NCBI RefSeq assembly: GCF_011777495.1
Contig: NZ_JAATJS010000003.1
Location: 248,001 to 312,000, forward strand
Reading direction: 5' to 3'
DNA length: 64,000 nucleotides
DNA from: Microvirga terricola
GTDB lineage: Bacteria > Pseudomonadota > Alphaproteobacteria > Rhizobiales > Beijerinckiaceae
The translations under genes and the position numbers were made by a program. Under the pieces are notes generated by a model. The model did no database searches. It was not told where the DNA came from and saw only the letters and a program-made list of their open reading frames with translations. Of this stretch, positions 26,053-35,703 are shown in pieces; position 1 is the stretch's first letter, and each line of letters starts with the position of its first letter.

Positions 26053-26156
26053 CAAGCTTGACCATGTCTCTTTGAGACAAGATCAAGCTCTCGATTCCTT
26101 GTTGCCGCATGATCGGCAAGAACAACCGGTTTCCACTGGTCTCGATCATGCTCTAA
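26053..26156. repeat. Dispersed repeat, copy B (inverted relative to copy A)
   Basis: The reverse complement of this stretch matches 21976-22080 along its length, sharing TTAGAGCATGATC, ACCGGTTGTTCT, GCCGATCATGCGGCAA and AAGGAATCGAGAGCTTGATC, with scattered differences. It begins at the stop codon of the penicillin-binding protein gene and ends about 50 bases before the DUF1214 start codon. The two copies flank a 4 kb stretch in inverted orientation. Confidence 0.85.
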
Positions 26157-28336
26157 GGCATCGCGACTCGACGCGGTGATGCGGTCACGGAAGCCTCGCT
26201 TACCGAGGAACTAGGTCGTTCCGCGGACTGGAACAGGGCGCCGATCTGGCTGAGCGCTTTAACCGACCGGCGCGTCAGCGTGCCGGCGGCATAGGATTGC
26301 GATAGAGCCTGGTCCGTCAGGCTGTTGGCCGACGCGACGCGCGCTCCGTTGTCAGGTGTCAGACCGGGGATCGGACGAAGCTCGAGGTTCTGATGAGCCG
26401 CGAGCATGACTTCGTGCCATGTCATGGCGGGCAAGGTGCCGCCGGTCATGTTGTTCATCGGACTGTGATTGTCGTTGCCGTACCAGACACTCGCGACGAG
26501 ATTGCCGGTAAAGCCTACGAACCAGGCATCACGGTACTCGTTGGTCGTGCCGGTCTTGCCCGATGCGGGAATGCCATCGAGACGAGCCCGTCCGCCCGTT
26601 CCTTCCTCGATGACTCTATTGAGCATGAAGTTCATGTCCTGCACGACGCGGGGCTGCAAGACCTGCTCGGGAACGACGTCGCGCTCATGGCGAAAGATTA
26701 CATCGCCGGATGAATTGCGCACTTCCCATGCGGCGTAGGGCGCAGCCCGCTTGCCGCCATTCGCAAACACCGCATAGGACGCGGCCATGTCGATGGGCGT
26801 CACTTCAGCTGCGCCGATGGGCAGCGAACTGGAATCGGCCAGCGGATGGGTCAAGCCCATCTTCTTCGCCATGTCGATGATGAATGCGCGGCCTACCTTC
26901 GCATTGCCCTTGCCCATCTCGACCGAGAGGTGGACGGGAATGGAATTGATTGAGCGCGCAAGCGCCGAGACCAGCGGCACCGCCCCGGAGAACGAGCGGC
27001 CGTAGTTCTGCGGGCACCAATTGCCGAGGCAGATGGGCCGGTCCACCACGATGGAGTTGGGACGAAGCTTGGGAAGCACGGTGAGCGCCGTTGCATAGAC
27101 GAAGGGCTTGAACGAGGAGCCGGGCTGGCGCAGGGCGTCGGTCGCGCGGTTGAACTGGCTCTGGCCGTAGTCGCGCCCGCCGACGATGGTGCGCACGCCG
27201 CCATCCACGTCCGTGACGACGATGGCGCCCTGCCCCGCGTGGTACGCGCGTCCGTGCTGGCGCAGCATGTCCTCCAAGGTTTTTTCCGCATGCCGCTGGA
27301 GTCCGGGGTCGAGCGGCGTCTTCACGATCAGCACGCGATCGTTGCCGAGTTTCTTTTCGGCGGCGAGTTGCTTCACCTGCTCGAAGGCCCAGTCGAGATA
27401 GAAATCAGGCGTGCTTTCGCGCGCGCGATTGACGGGCGTCGCGGGGTTGCGGCGCGCGGTCTGGATCTGGCCCTCGGTGAGAAAGCCCGCATCGACCATG
27501 TTATGCAACACGTCGTTGGCGCGAGAGCGTGCTGCGGGCAGGTTGATATGCGGTGCGAACCGGGTCGGAGCCTTGAACAGGCCCGCCAGCATGGCCGCTT
27601 CCGCAAGCGTCACATCCTTGGCCGATTTGCCGAAGTAATAATCCGCTGCGGCCACTACGCCATGCGCGCCGCCGCCCATATAGGCGCGGTCGAGATAGAG
27701 TTTCAGAATCTCGTCTTTTGTCAGGTGAAACTCGAGCCAGGCCGCGAGGAACGCCTCCTTGATCTTGCGCTCCAGCGAGCGCTCGTTGGTGAGAAAAAGA
27801 TTCTTGGCGAGTTGTTGCGTGATGGAGGAGCCGCCCTGCACCACGCCGCCGTCGCGCGCATTGACCATGAGTGCCCGCATCGTGCCGACGGGATCGATGC
27901 CCCAATGCTCGTAGAAGCGCCGGTCTTCCGTCGCGATCACGGCTTTCACGAGATAATCGGGAAAGTCCGACAGCTTGTAGGAATCGTCGAGCCTGAGGCC
28001 GCGCCGCCCGACTTCCTGCCCGTAGCGGTCGAGGAAGGTCACGGCGAGATCCTGCGTGCGCAGCCAGTCGCTGTCCGTCGCGCGGAAGGCGGGAAGCGCA
28101 AAGGTCAACATGACGACCCCGCCGACGAAGCCCAAGGTGAAGGTTTCGCTTGCGAGATCGAGAAAGACCCTCGGAAAGCCGTGAGCGCGCAGATGCCTGG
28201 ACTTGCGCGAGTAGGAATCCCACCCCGCTGCGATGGCCCGTCCGCTTTGAAAGAGAAAGGAATTGAGCCAAGCGTCGAAGGCGAGCGCGGCGCGCTTGAT
28301 CCGCGTCACGAGGGGAGGGGGAGGAACCGAGCGCAC
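26153..28336 (-). CDS. Class A penicillin-binding protein (PBP1A type)
   Basis: A bifunctional peptidoglycan synthase of about 727 residues: an N-terminal membrane anchor (about 65-90), a GT51 transglycosylase with ATEDRRFYEHWGID and QGGSSITQQLAKNLFL, and a transpeptidase with the SxxK motif in PGSSFKPF, SxN in SINS and KTG in ASGKTGTTNEYRDAWFVG. GTG at 28336 is preferred because AAGGGA stands six bases upstream; the open frame continues to a TTG at 28426. The last residues coincide with the edge of repeat copy B. It works in the periplasm on lipid II supplied by MurJ-type flippases. No operon partner is seen. Confidence 0.93.
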   Translation of the reverse strand: MRSVPPPPLVTRIKRAALAFDAWLNSFLFQSGRAIAAGWDSYSRKSRHLRAHGFPRVFLDLASETFTLGFVGGVVMLTFALPAFRATDSDWLRTQDLAVTFLDRYGQEVGRRGLRLDDSYKLSDFPDYLVKAVIATEDRRFYEHWGIDPVGTMRALMVNARDGGVVQGGSSITQQLAKNLFLTNERSLERKIKEAFLAAWLEFHLTKDEILKLYLDRAYMGGGAHGVVAAADYYFGKSAKDVTLAEAAMLAGLFKAPTRFAPHINLPAARSRANDVLHNMVDAGFLTEGQIQTARRNPATPVNRARESTPDFYLDWAFEQVKQLAAEKKLGNDRVLIVKTPLDPGLQRHAEKTLEDMLRQHGRAYHAGQGAIVVTDVDGGVRTIVGGRDYGQSQFNRATDALRQPGSSFKPFVYATALTVLPKLRPNSIVVDRPICLGNWCPQNYGRSFSGAVPLVSALARSINSIPVHLSVEMGKGNAKVGRAFIIDMAKKMGLTHPLADSSSLPIGAAEVTPIDMAASYAVFANGGKRAAPYAAWEVRNSSGDVIFRHERDVVPEQVLQPRVVQDMNFMLNRVIEEGTGGRARLDGIPASGKTGTTNEYRDAWFVGFTGNLVASVWYGNDNHSPMNNMTGGTLPAMTWHEVMLAAHQNLELRPIPGLTPDNGARVASANSLTDQALSQSYAAGTLTRRSVKALSQIGALFQSAERPSSSVSEASVTASPRRVAMP

Positions 28337-28540
28337 GGCGATCCCTTCAAGCAGGCAGGCAACCGGTGCCTTGAGTATCGTTCCCCTACGGCGGAGCTTG
28401 CGCGCGCCGTGGTCTTCCCTGAACAACTCCGAAGGAGCTTTCCGGGTTCATCCTTTCTGGGGAGTCTGGGAAATGGTTGGCGAAGCCTGTAAAGCGGCGT
28501 CGTCCTGAAACCGCCGCAAAGAGAGCGTCAAGGCAAGCGC

Positions 28541-29032
28541 ATGAAAAACAAGGTGCCCGTCACGTCCGAACAAGAGCCCGAGCCGTTCTGGCGGCGAAAG
28601 TCGCTCGAGGCCATGAGCGTTGAGGAGTGGGAAAGCCTCTGCGACGGCTGCGCGCGCTGCTGCCTGGTGAAGCTCGAGGACGAGGACAGCGGGGAGATTC
28701 TCTACACCGATGTCGGCTGCACCCTGCTCGACGACAACACCTGCCGATGCCGCGACTATGCGAACCGCCAGGCGAAGGTGCCCGATTGCGTGCGCTTGAC
28801 GCCGGATGCGGTGCGCAGCCTGCCCTGGCTGCCAGAAACCTGCGGCTACAGGCTCGTTGCCGAAGGGCGCGATCTCTATTGGTGGCATCCCCTCGTTTCC
28901 GGCGATCCGGAGACGGTGCACGCGGCTGGAATCTCCGTGCGCGACCGGGTTGTAGGGCCGGAAGAGAATTTCACGATCCAGGAATTGCTGGAGCGGATCA
29001 CCAATTGGCCTGCGGAAAATAATCAATCTTGA
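28541..29032 (+). CDS. ycgN: YcgN family cysteine cluster protein
   Basis: A 163-residue protein of the YcgN/UPF0260 family, a CxxCxxCC-type cysteine-cluster group presumed to bind a metal or Fe-S centre. Visible are [15 protein letters not shown] and TYxDVGC-like [12 protein letters not shown], followed by [16 protein letters not shown] and [13 protein letters not shown]. The conserved [10 protein letters not shown] is present. Its biochemical role is unknown. It is divergent from the penicillin-binding protein gene, about 205 bases apart from its preferred start, and followed by an unusual intergenic region with two hairpins. Confidence 0.9.
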   Translation: MKNKVPVTSEQEPEPFWRRKSLEAMSVEEWESLCDGCARCCLVKLEDEDSGEILYTDVGCTLLDDNTCRCRDYANRQAKVPDCVRLTPDAVRSLPWLPETCGYRLVAEGRDLYWWHPLVSGDPETVHAAGISVRDRVVGPEENFTIQELLERITNWPAENNQS

Positions 29033-29090
29033 CGCCATAGAAAATAAGGAAAAGCATAAAGTTGTAATTCAAAAGCGGGAGGATAAGAGA

Positions 29091-29117
29091 ATGACGCCAC
29101 CGCAGAAGAGCACTTGA
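29091..29117 (+). CDS. Candidate eight-codon leader peptide
   Basis: An ATG at 29091 opens an eight-codon frame (MTPPQKST, then TGA) preceded by GGGAGGA six to seven bases upstream, an ideal ribosome binding site. Such a short frame followed by hairpins at 29189 and 29243 could be a leader peptide controlling readthrough. This is inference; the frame may be fortuitous. Confidence 0.3.
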   Translation: MTPPQKST

Positions 29118-29188
29118 GAGATCTTTGCGCATCCTGGGCATGGAGACGCGAAGAAGCTCTCCTTTGAAAGAAAATCGAGATAACGACT

Positions 29189-29214
29189 TTCCGGTGTTCG
29201 ACCGGAAATTTTAA
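29189..29214 (+). terminator. Hairpin with T-rich tail, first of two
   Basis: TTTCCGGT (29189-29196) and ACCGGAAA (29202-29209) form a perfect eight-base stem around GTTCG, followed by TTTTAAATT. It may end the ycgN transcript or act as an attenuator. Confidence 0.55.
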
Positions 29215-29223
29215 ATTGTCATA

Positions 29224-29239
29224 CTGACAACCTTGTCAG
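29224..29239. promoter_or_regulatory. Perfect 16-base palindrome
   Basis: CTGACAACCTTGTCAG is a perfect inverted repeat with no spacer beyond two central bases, located between the two hairpins. It resembles a dimer operator, for example of a GntR- or MarR-type regulator, but no regulator is adjacent. Confidence 0.4.
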
Positions 29240-29242
29240 GAA

Positions 29243-29276
29243 GGGGTTTTACACTCGTTGTGTAAAGCCCCTTTTT
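29243..29276 (+). terminator. Strong intrinsic terminator, second of two
   Basis: GGGGTTTTACAC (29243-29254) pairs with GTGTAAAGCCCC (29260-29271), one G-T pair, loop TCGTT, followed by TTTTTGTTT. It is 210 bases beyond the ycgN stop codon, so something between them, possibly a small RNA, is terminated here. Confidence 0.85.
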
Positions 29277-29408
29277 GTTTGGGCGTCCTGCCTAGCTGTA
29301 TTGCCAAGTTGTCTCGACCAAGCTCAAGTATTCTGCTGCTTCATCAGAGAAACAATCGAGGAACGGTTTGTGATTTCGTCAGTTTGTCTGGCGAAGGAGG
29401 GCGCTGCC

Positions 29409-29489
29409 GTGGCCTCTACCGTGGTCTGCTTTCTTTTGGGGACGGTGTTTCCCCTCGTGATGGTGGGCTGGTTGCTCGTCCATCATTAA
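29409..29489 (+). CDS. Candidate small hydrophobic protein, 26 residues
   Basis: GTG at 29409 follows AAGGAGGG at about six bases, one of the best ribosome binding sites in the window. The 26-residue frame, MASTVVCFLLGTVFPLVMVG followed by WLLVHH, would make a single membrane-spanning peptide. The frame extends upstream to 29301 without comparable support. Small membrane peptides are easy to miss and easy to overcall; conservation would decide. Confidence 0.4.
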   Translation: MASTVVCFLLGTVFPLVMVGWLLVHH

Positions 29490-29594
29490 CGAGAGTGAGA
29501 TAAGTCGAGCGAAAATATAGAAATTTTTCTTATCTTGGTCGTTGAGCACCAGCGCCGAATACATCGGGCACCGCCTCATGCCTTGAGCTTCGCG

Positions 29595-30191
29595 CTAGTC
29601 GGCATCGCGCGCGCGGCGGGTAAGCAGGTCTTCACGCAGGGCCTGCGGAAGGTCCAGGCCCGTCAGCCGCCATGTGCTCCCGCTGAGGCGCAAGGTGACG
29701 CGAAACTGGCGCTCCTTCGGCTCCTGGGCGGGCAAGCTCATGGAAATACTCCTGAACCCCTGCGTCTGCGCATTGATGAAAAGCTTCCAGGCTTGCTTGG
29801 CGGAGCCGAAGCTGAGGCTGACCGGGAAAGGTAGTCCGCTCCCCGCTCCGCCGGCCCCCAGGCGCCGGCCTTCTTCCAGCAGGTCCGCAAGGGCGTAGGG
29901 GGTGACCAGCTCTTCGATGCGAGGAGCAAAAGCTTTCGATCCTGCATCGACCGCGAGTTGGCGATGGATATCGGTCAGTTCCATCTGGCCATCAGGCGTC
30001 TTCATGTAATCGTCGACGATCTGCCGCGACAGGGAGGTCCGCAGGGCGTGGAAATTCACCCGCTCGTCGATGCGGGCGACGTTGCGCCCCTCGATCGCCT
30101 TCCCGAGGTCGTAGAGCGCGACGAAGGGCGAGATGATGAAAAGCACCCAGGCCAGGAACAGCACGAAGCTGACACGAAGCGTCCAGATCAC
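29595..30191 (-). CDS. DUF2939 domain-containing protein
   Basis: A 198-residue protein of the DUF2939 family. An N-terminal signal anchor (about residues 1-25, ending SPFVALYDLGKAIEGR) is followed by a conserved region of paired helices and strands with FHALRTSLSRQIVDDY. The C-terminal half contains FRVTLRLSGSTWRLTGLDLP. GTG at 30191 is chosen because GGGAGG lies about nine bases upstream; ATG/GTG codons further upstream add a cysteine-rich stretch that looks non-coding. Function unknown; expected location is the periplasmic face of the inner membrane. Confidence 0.82.
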   Translation of the reverse strand: MIWTLRVSFVLFLAWVLFIISPFVALYDLGKAIEGRNVARIDERVNFHALRTSLSRQIVDDYMKTPDGQMELTDIHRQLAVDAGSKAFAPRIEELVTPYALADLLEEGRRLGAGGAGSGLPFPVSLSFGSAKQAWKLFINAQTQGFRSISMSLPAQEPKERQFRVTLRLSGSTWRLTGLDLPQALREDLLTRRARDAD

Positions 30192-30315
30192 GGTGGCCGC
30201 CCTCCCTTTGAGCCGACATTCGCGGCAGGCGACCAAGCAAAGGCCTGCTCCCGCGCCGGCAACCCATATGGGTCACTGTTACGAAACGGCCAGTCCGGAA
30301 GGGGTGGGTAATAAA

Positions 30316-30341
30316 AAAGGGCGACCGGATGGTCGCCCTTT
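30316..30341 (-). terminator. Intrinsic terminator of the TRAP substrate-binding gene
   Basis: AAAGGGCGACC (30316-30326) and GGTCGCCCTTT (30331-30341) form a perfect 11-base stem. Read on the minus strand it is followed by TTTTTTATTACC. It lies 24 bases beyond the stop codon of the minus-strand dctP-like gene. Confidence 0.92.
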
Positions 30342-30364
30342 CTGAGGAGTGGAGAAGACCGTTC

Positions 30365-31690
<1,326 letters not shown>

Positions 31691-31840
31691 TCAGTTGAAG
31701 GCTTCAGCCGCGCACACCAGGGCGAAAAGGGCGATCACGCCCAGGAGTTCGCCGACATTGACGGCAAGGGAAAAAAGATCGCCGCTGATATAGGCAAGGG
31801 CGCCCGACACGAGCGCGACAATGACAGCCCAAGTGATCAT
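31691..31840 (-). CDS. Small two-helix membrane protein, 49 residues
   Basis: A 49-residue protein with two hydrophobic helices (about 2-20 and 27-45) joined by a short polar loop containing Gly and Asp. GGGAGAAGG lies just before the ATG at 31840, which supports this start over an in-frame codon at 31879. It resembles small DUF1328-type membrane proteins in size and shape, but the match is not strong enough to name the family. It is divergent from the endonuclease/phosphatase-family gene. Confidence 0.55.
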   Translation of the reverse strand: MITWAVIVALVSGALAYISGDLFSLAVNVGELLGVIALFALVCAAEAFN

Positions 31841-32008
31841 GGGCCTTCTCCCAGCATAGCTTTTTTGTACATCCGACAAACCCGAGCGGGGTGAACATTG
31901 TTCCCTTTGCGCGCGGGTTTCCGACAGGCGGGATTTATATCACAAAAGCCTGGCAAAAGCCTATGGTGCAAAACGATTCTTTTGCGCTCCAACCCTTGTT
32001 TGAGAACC

Positions 32009-33037
32009 ATGCGGCCCTTGATCACGACAGTTGTGCGAAGCCTTGACGGGCCGGGTAACACTATCCTCGCGCAAGCGAGCGAAGCGACACCCTCAAAGGA
32101 GGAGCACAGCCGCTTCATCACGCGCATCGGAGCCCTTCACGCCATCGAACAGGAACCGCCATCGCGGCCGATAGCATGGCCGGGGCGGCTGCGGGTCGCG
32201 GCGTTCAACGCCGAGCGCATGAAGAGCCCACCTGCTGCCGCGCGGGCGCTGCTCGACAGGGCCGGGGCTCAGGTGGCCTTGCTCAGCGAGGTCGATGTCG
32301 GCATGGCGCGCTCCGGCAATGTCCACACCGTGCGTGCGCTAACCGCCCCGACGGGCGAGGGGCATCTCTACGGCGTCGAATTCGTTGAACTCGGTCTCGG
32401 CGATTCAGCCGAGATGAAATCGCTTACAGGCGCGCGCAACGCGGAGAGCCTGCACGGCAATGCCATCGTCACGGCTCTTACGTTGACGGAGCCCCGGCTC
32501 ATCCCGCTCGAGGAAACCGGGTTCTGGTTCGCCGGTCGCGAGGGTGCGCAAAAACGCGTCGGCTCACGCATGGCCCTTGCTGCGCGAGTTGCAGATGCGC
32601 CGCGGCCCCTTTGGGTTGTGAGCGTCCATCTGGAAAGCAAGACCGACCCCGCCGACCGTCAGGCGCAAATGCGCACGCTGTTGCGCGCGCTCGATCATTT
32701 CGCGCCGCATGAGGCTTGCGTCATCGGCGGGGATCTCAACACCAAGGCGTTGCCGACGGGGGAAGGTGAGCGGTCACAGCTTCTCGAAAATCCTGAGCGG
32801 TTCGAGCCGCTTTTTGCGGACTTGCGCGATGCCGGTTTCGAATGGGCTCATGCCAATGTCGCGGCCCCGACCCAGCGCACCGGACCCGGCGGCAAGCCGA
32901 TGCCGCCCTTCGGCAAGATCGACTGGATTCTGACCCGCGGGTTGCGGGCGGAGAACCCGGCGGTCGTTCCGGCTCTCGACGAGCAGGACAGGCCGATTTC
33001 GGACCACGAAATGGTGGCGGTCGATCTTCTGATATAA
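32009..33037 (+). CDS. Endonuclease/exonuclease/phosphatase family protein
   Basis: A 342-residue enzyme of the EEP (DNase I-like) metal-dependent superfamily. The fold's signatures appear in order: AAFNAERMKS (metal-binding Asn/Glu), LLSEVDVGMARSGN, WVVSVHLESK, CVIGGDLNTKA (Asp-Asn), DWILTRGL and ISDHEMVAVDL (catalytic His). Such proteins cleave phosphodiester or phosphomonoester bonds in nucleic acids or lipids; the substrate is not predictable. ATG at 32009 begins just before the conserved region; the frame extends to 31898 without support. No signal peptide is obvious. Confidence 0.85.
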   Translation: MRPLITTVVRSLDGPGNTILAQASEATPSKEEHSRFITRIGALHAIEQEPPSRPIAWPGRLRVAAFNAERMKSPPAAARALLDRAGAQVALLSEVDVGMARSGNVHTVRALTAPTGEGHLYGVEFVELGLGDSAEMKSLTGARNAESLHGNAIVTALTLTEPRLIPLEETGFWFAGREGAQKRVGSRMALAARVADAPRPLWVVSVHLESKTDPADRQAQMRTLLRALDHFAPHEACVIGGDLNTKALPTGEGERSQLLENPERFEPLFADLRDAGFEWAHANVAAPTQRTGPGGKPMPPFGKIDWILTRGLRAENPAVVPALDEQDRPISDHEMVAVDLLI

Positions 33038-33365
33038 CGATTCAACATTGTATATCTCGCTCGCCGCGGAAGGGATGACCGAAGTGTCTTTCTGCGAAGA
33101 GGGGCGACCGCCACGAGCCGAGAAGCCTCGAGGCTCTGTGCGCCCTCGCGCCTGACTTGCCAAGCTTTCACCACATTATCAGTTAGCCTACCTCCCATCA
33201 GCCGGCGGATTTTTGTGATCCGGCTGATCCATCCGCGGCATTTGCCGTACCAACCGGCGTCATCTGTGGCTTCGCCACATCCGGTGAGGCGACGGTGGCT
33301 GGCCCAGGTTGGCCAGCCAAAGTTACGCCTGACGTAAGCATTCCATGAGAGGACTATATTTAAGC
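33038..33365. other. Intergenic region with two hairpins before the RTX gene
   Basis: This 328-base gap contains no credible gene. ATCAGCCGG (33197-33205) and CCGGCTGAT (33220-33228) form a nine-base hairpin that may terminate the upstream gene. TGGCTGGCC (33296-33304) and GGCCAGCCA (33311-33319) form a perfect nine-base palindrome about 45 bases before the RTX start, a possible operator. A TATATT box at 33352-33357 is the only A/T-rich promoter-like element seen. Confidence 0.5.
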
Positions 33366-34769
33366 ATGGCCAACACTATTACTCTGAATAAAGATTACGG
33401 TTATACAAGTTATAAGGCTCCATCGGGGCTTGCCGCTGACACCATCATCGACGCGTCGGCAGCCTCCTGGATCGTTGCCAACAGTCACAACAGCAATCCC
33501 ACATCGAGCAATCCCGCCACCGCAGGCAGCCTGCCGATCAATCTCTATCCCTTCCAGGTCACCGGTGCAGGCGACGGACTGGTCGTCAGGGGCGGCACTA
33601 TCCACGGCGAGGTGCCGCAGAACTCCGACTGGCAATACACCTATGTCAATTCCGCCGCTGTCCGGGTGAATTCGGCGAATAGCTTCGTGATCGACGACTG
33701 GACGATCACCAATCCATGGGATGGCATCCGGGTCGGCGGGACCGGTACGTTCAGGATCGAGGACACCTATGTCGCCAATTCCCGCGACGATGCGGTGGAG
33801 AACGACGATGTGATCGGCGGCACCATCACCGACAGCCTGTTCGACAACGTCTTCTCGGGCATCAGCCTCGGCGACGGTGACGTCGACGGTTCCCACAATG
33901 TCGTCACCATGGATGGGATGCTCCTGCGTTCCAAGTCATACTTCTACAAGGGCGAGATGACCCACGGCTCGCCGTTCAAACTCGACAAGGGCACGGGGGA
34001 CGCGGACGTGGTGCCGAGTCTGCGCTTCATCAACGATGTGGTGGCCATCGAGGACGTGCATCACTTCGGCCAGGAGCGCCTGCAGCGGGCCTGGGACAAG
34101 ACCATCGAGTCTCACGGTAATGTCTTCCTGAATCTGTCCGACACGCCGCTTCCTTCCGACTATCCGAAGCCGGGAGCTGGCTGGACGATCCTGCAGGGTC
34201 AGGCTGCACGGGACTATTGGGCGAAGGCGCGCGCGGCGTGGATCGACGACCACAAAGGTGCCCTGACGCCGACCGACCCGTCGACACCAACCGATCCGAC
34301 GCCGTCGCTCAACAAGATCGAGGGCAACAGCAGCTCCAACACCCTGAAGGGGACCTCCGGGGCCGACGACATCTACGGCCATGGCGGTAACGATAAGATC
34401 TACGGCAAGAATGGCAGCGACGTGCTGACCGGCGGATCCGGCAAGGATACCTTCGTGTTCGACACCAAGCCGGGCGCCAATAACGTCGATACCATCACCG
34501 ACTTCAATGTCTCGGATGACCGCATCTGGCTCGACAACGCCGTCTACACCAAGCTGGGCTCCGGTTCGACGTCCAGCCCGCGGACTTTGAGCAAGTCGTA
34601 TTTCGAGATCGGCAGCAAGGCCGACGACAGCAACGACTACATCCTCTACGACAAGGCCACGGGCTCTCTGTACTACGATGCGGACGGTTCGGGCAAAGGC
34701 GCAGCGGTGGAGATCGCCAAGCTCGCGAAAGGGCTCAGCCTGACCTACAACGACTTCTACGTCGTCTAA
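33366..34769 (+). CDS. RTX-type secreted protein with parallel beta-helix
   Basis: A 467-residue protein probably exported by a type I secretion system. Residues about 10-270 form a right-handed parallel beta-helix, as in pectate lyase- and epimerase-like proteins (for example FVIDDWTITNPWDGIRVGG). A Pro/Thr linker (about 300-318) leads to RTX calcium-binding nonapeptides near 330-360: SGADDIYGHGGNDKIYGKNG and SDVLTGGSGKDTFVFD. The C-terminus KGLSLTYNDFYVV is the usual uncleaved type I signal. No ABC or membrane-fusion genes are adjacent. ATG at 33366 is preferred to 33345 by the MANTITL start, although neither has a strong site. Confidence 0.82.
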   Translation: MANTITLNKDYGYTSYKAPSGLAADTIIDASAASWIVANSHNSNPTSSNPATAGSLPINLYPFQVTGAGDGLVVRGGTIHGEVPQNSDWQYTYVNSAAVRVNSANSFVIDDWTITNPWDGIRVGGTGTFRIEDTYVANSRDDAVENDDVIGGTITDSLFDNVFSGISLGDGDVDGSHNVVTMDGMLLRSKSYFYKGEMTHGSPFKLDKGTGDADVVPSLRFINDVVAIEDVHHFGQERLQRAWDKTIESHGNVFLNLSDTPLPSDYPKPGAGWTILQGQAARDYWAKARAAWIDDHKGALTPTDPSTPTDPTPSLNKIEGNSSSNTLKGTSGADDIYGHGGNDKIYGKNGSDVLTGGSGKDTFVFDTKPGANNVDTITDFNVSDDRIWLDNAVYTKLGSGSTSSPRTLSKSYFEIGSKADDSNDYILYDKATGSLYYDADGSGKGAAVEIAKLAKGLSLTYNDFYVV

Positions 34770-34863
34770 AGCCGTTTCCCTTTACGTGGAAACGCGGCTC
34801 AGACCCATTTTCAGGGAACCGAATCTGCTTCGCCTGAACATGCTTTGAGCGGGAGCACTCCGG

Positions 34864-34897
34864 AGCGGCCCTGTCCAGACGGGGCCGCTTCCTTTTT
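34864..34897 (+). terminator. Terminator of the RTX gene
   Basis: AGCGGCCC (34864-34871) and GGGCCGCT (34882-34889) form an eight-base stem, followed by TCCTTTTT. It lies about 95 bases after the stop codon. The rest of the 34770-35139 gap holds no recognisable gene. Confidence 0.75.
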
Positions 34898-35096
34898 CAA
34901 AGCAGCGGTATCGTTTCCATGGATCCGACAGGCGTCCGGACGCAGCTGTCCCGCCCGATTTTCCAAGGGCATCCCGCATGAAGGAGCAAAGCATGCGACA
35001 ATGGGCTTGACAGCGTGACGCTCTTTGAGTACAAAACAAGAACGCTGACGAAGTGTGAGCGAACCGATCCGGCTTCGCCGCTTGCCGTCAGGTCCC

Positions 35097-35127
35097 GCCG
35101 CCCGGTTTGTCCGAGCGGCTTTTTTAT
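35097..35127 (+). terminator. Hairpin and T-run directly before the first GTA gene
   Basis: GCCGCCCGG (35097-35105) and CCGAGCGGC (35111-35119) form a nine-base stem with one mismatch, followed by TTTTTTATT. The run ends only about 13 bases before the small terminase start codon, an unusual position that would limit transcription entering the GTA cluster. Confidence 0.7.
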
Positions 35128-35139
35128 TGGTTTTTCAAA

Positions 35140-35703
35140 ATGGCTTCGACCGTTGAGGTCCCCGCTGACTTAAAGCAGCGGGCCCATGATCATTACTTTC
35201 ATCGCCGTTCGGTCACCATTCCGGACATCGCGATGTTCATCGGCGTGAGCGAGACGAGGTTTCGCCGCTTGCGGGAGACCTGGGGCTGGCCGCCGCGTCG
35301 TGAAGCGCTGGCGCAGGCCGGGAAGGGCGGCGCAACTGATGCGACAGCTGAACCCGCTGAAGGCGAGCGCGCCATCGATGATCGGACTAACTCTGCACTA
35401 TCGCTGCGTGAAGCGGCTCTGTCGCTGGCGCAGGTCACGCGGCGGCGCATCGAGGCGCTGGTGAGGGACCAACGCTCAGGCCGCCGGACGGATCACGATA
35501 AAGCCGCCCGCACACTCGCATCTCTCGCGAAGACGCTGACAACGGCTCAGGCGCTCCTGGAACAAGAAGACACCAAGGATGACATCGAGCCCAAGAACGA
35601 ACCCCACCGCAGCATCAATGATCTCCGCGACGAGCTTGCTCGACATCTTGAGCGGATTGTTGCGGAACAAGAAGCTGAAGGAAGTAACGGCTGCGTGGTC
35701 TGA
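35140..35703 (+). CDS. GTA small terminase-like protein
   Basis: A 187-residue protein at the head of the GTA cluster. The N-terminal part contains a helix-turn-helix typical of small terminases and DNA-recognition domains (SVTIPDIAMFIGVSETRFRR), followed by a linker and a long helical C-terminus (EALVRDQRSG onward) suited to oligomer formation. It overlaps the large terminase gene by about 86 bases in a different frame. In gene transfer agents the small subunit lacks a specific cos or pac signal, so packaging is nearly random. ATG at 35140 stands in a T-rich leader without a clear ribosome binding site. Confidence 0.75.
   Translation: MASTVEVPADLKQRAHDHYFHRRSVTIPDIAMFIGVSETRFRRLRETWGWPPRREALAQAGKGGATDATAEPAEGERAIDDRTNSALSLREAALSLAQVTRRRIEALVRDQRSGRRTDHDKAARTLASLAKTLTTAQALLEQEDTKDDIEPKNEPHRSINDLRDELARHLERIVAEQEAEGSNGCVV

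Noticed and set aside
27239..28492. Plus-strand open frame of 417 codons opposite the penicillin-binding protein
   Set aside because: Antisense shadow; the minus strand carries all GT51 and transpeptidase motifs.
29258..29503. 81-codon open frame starting at 29258
   Set aside because: It begins inside a terminator hairpin and has no ribosome binding site; the 26-codon frame at 29409 in another frame has much better translation signals.
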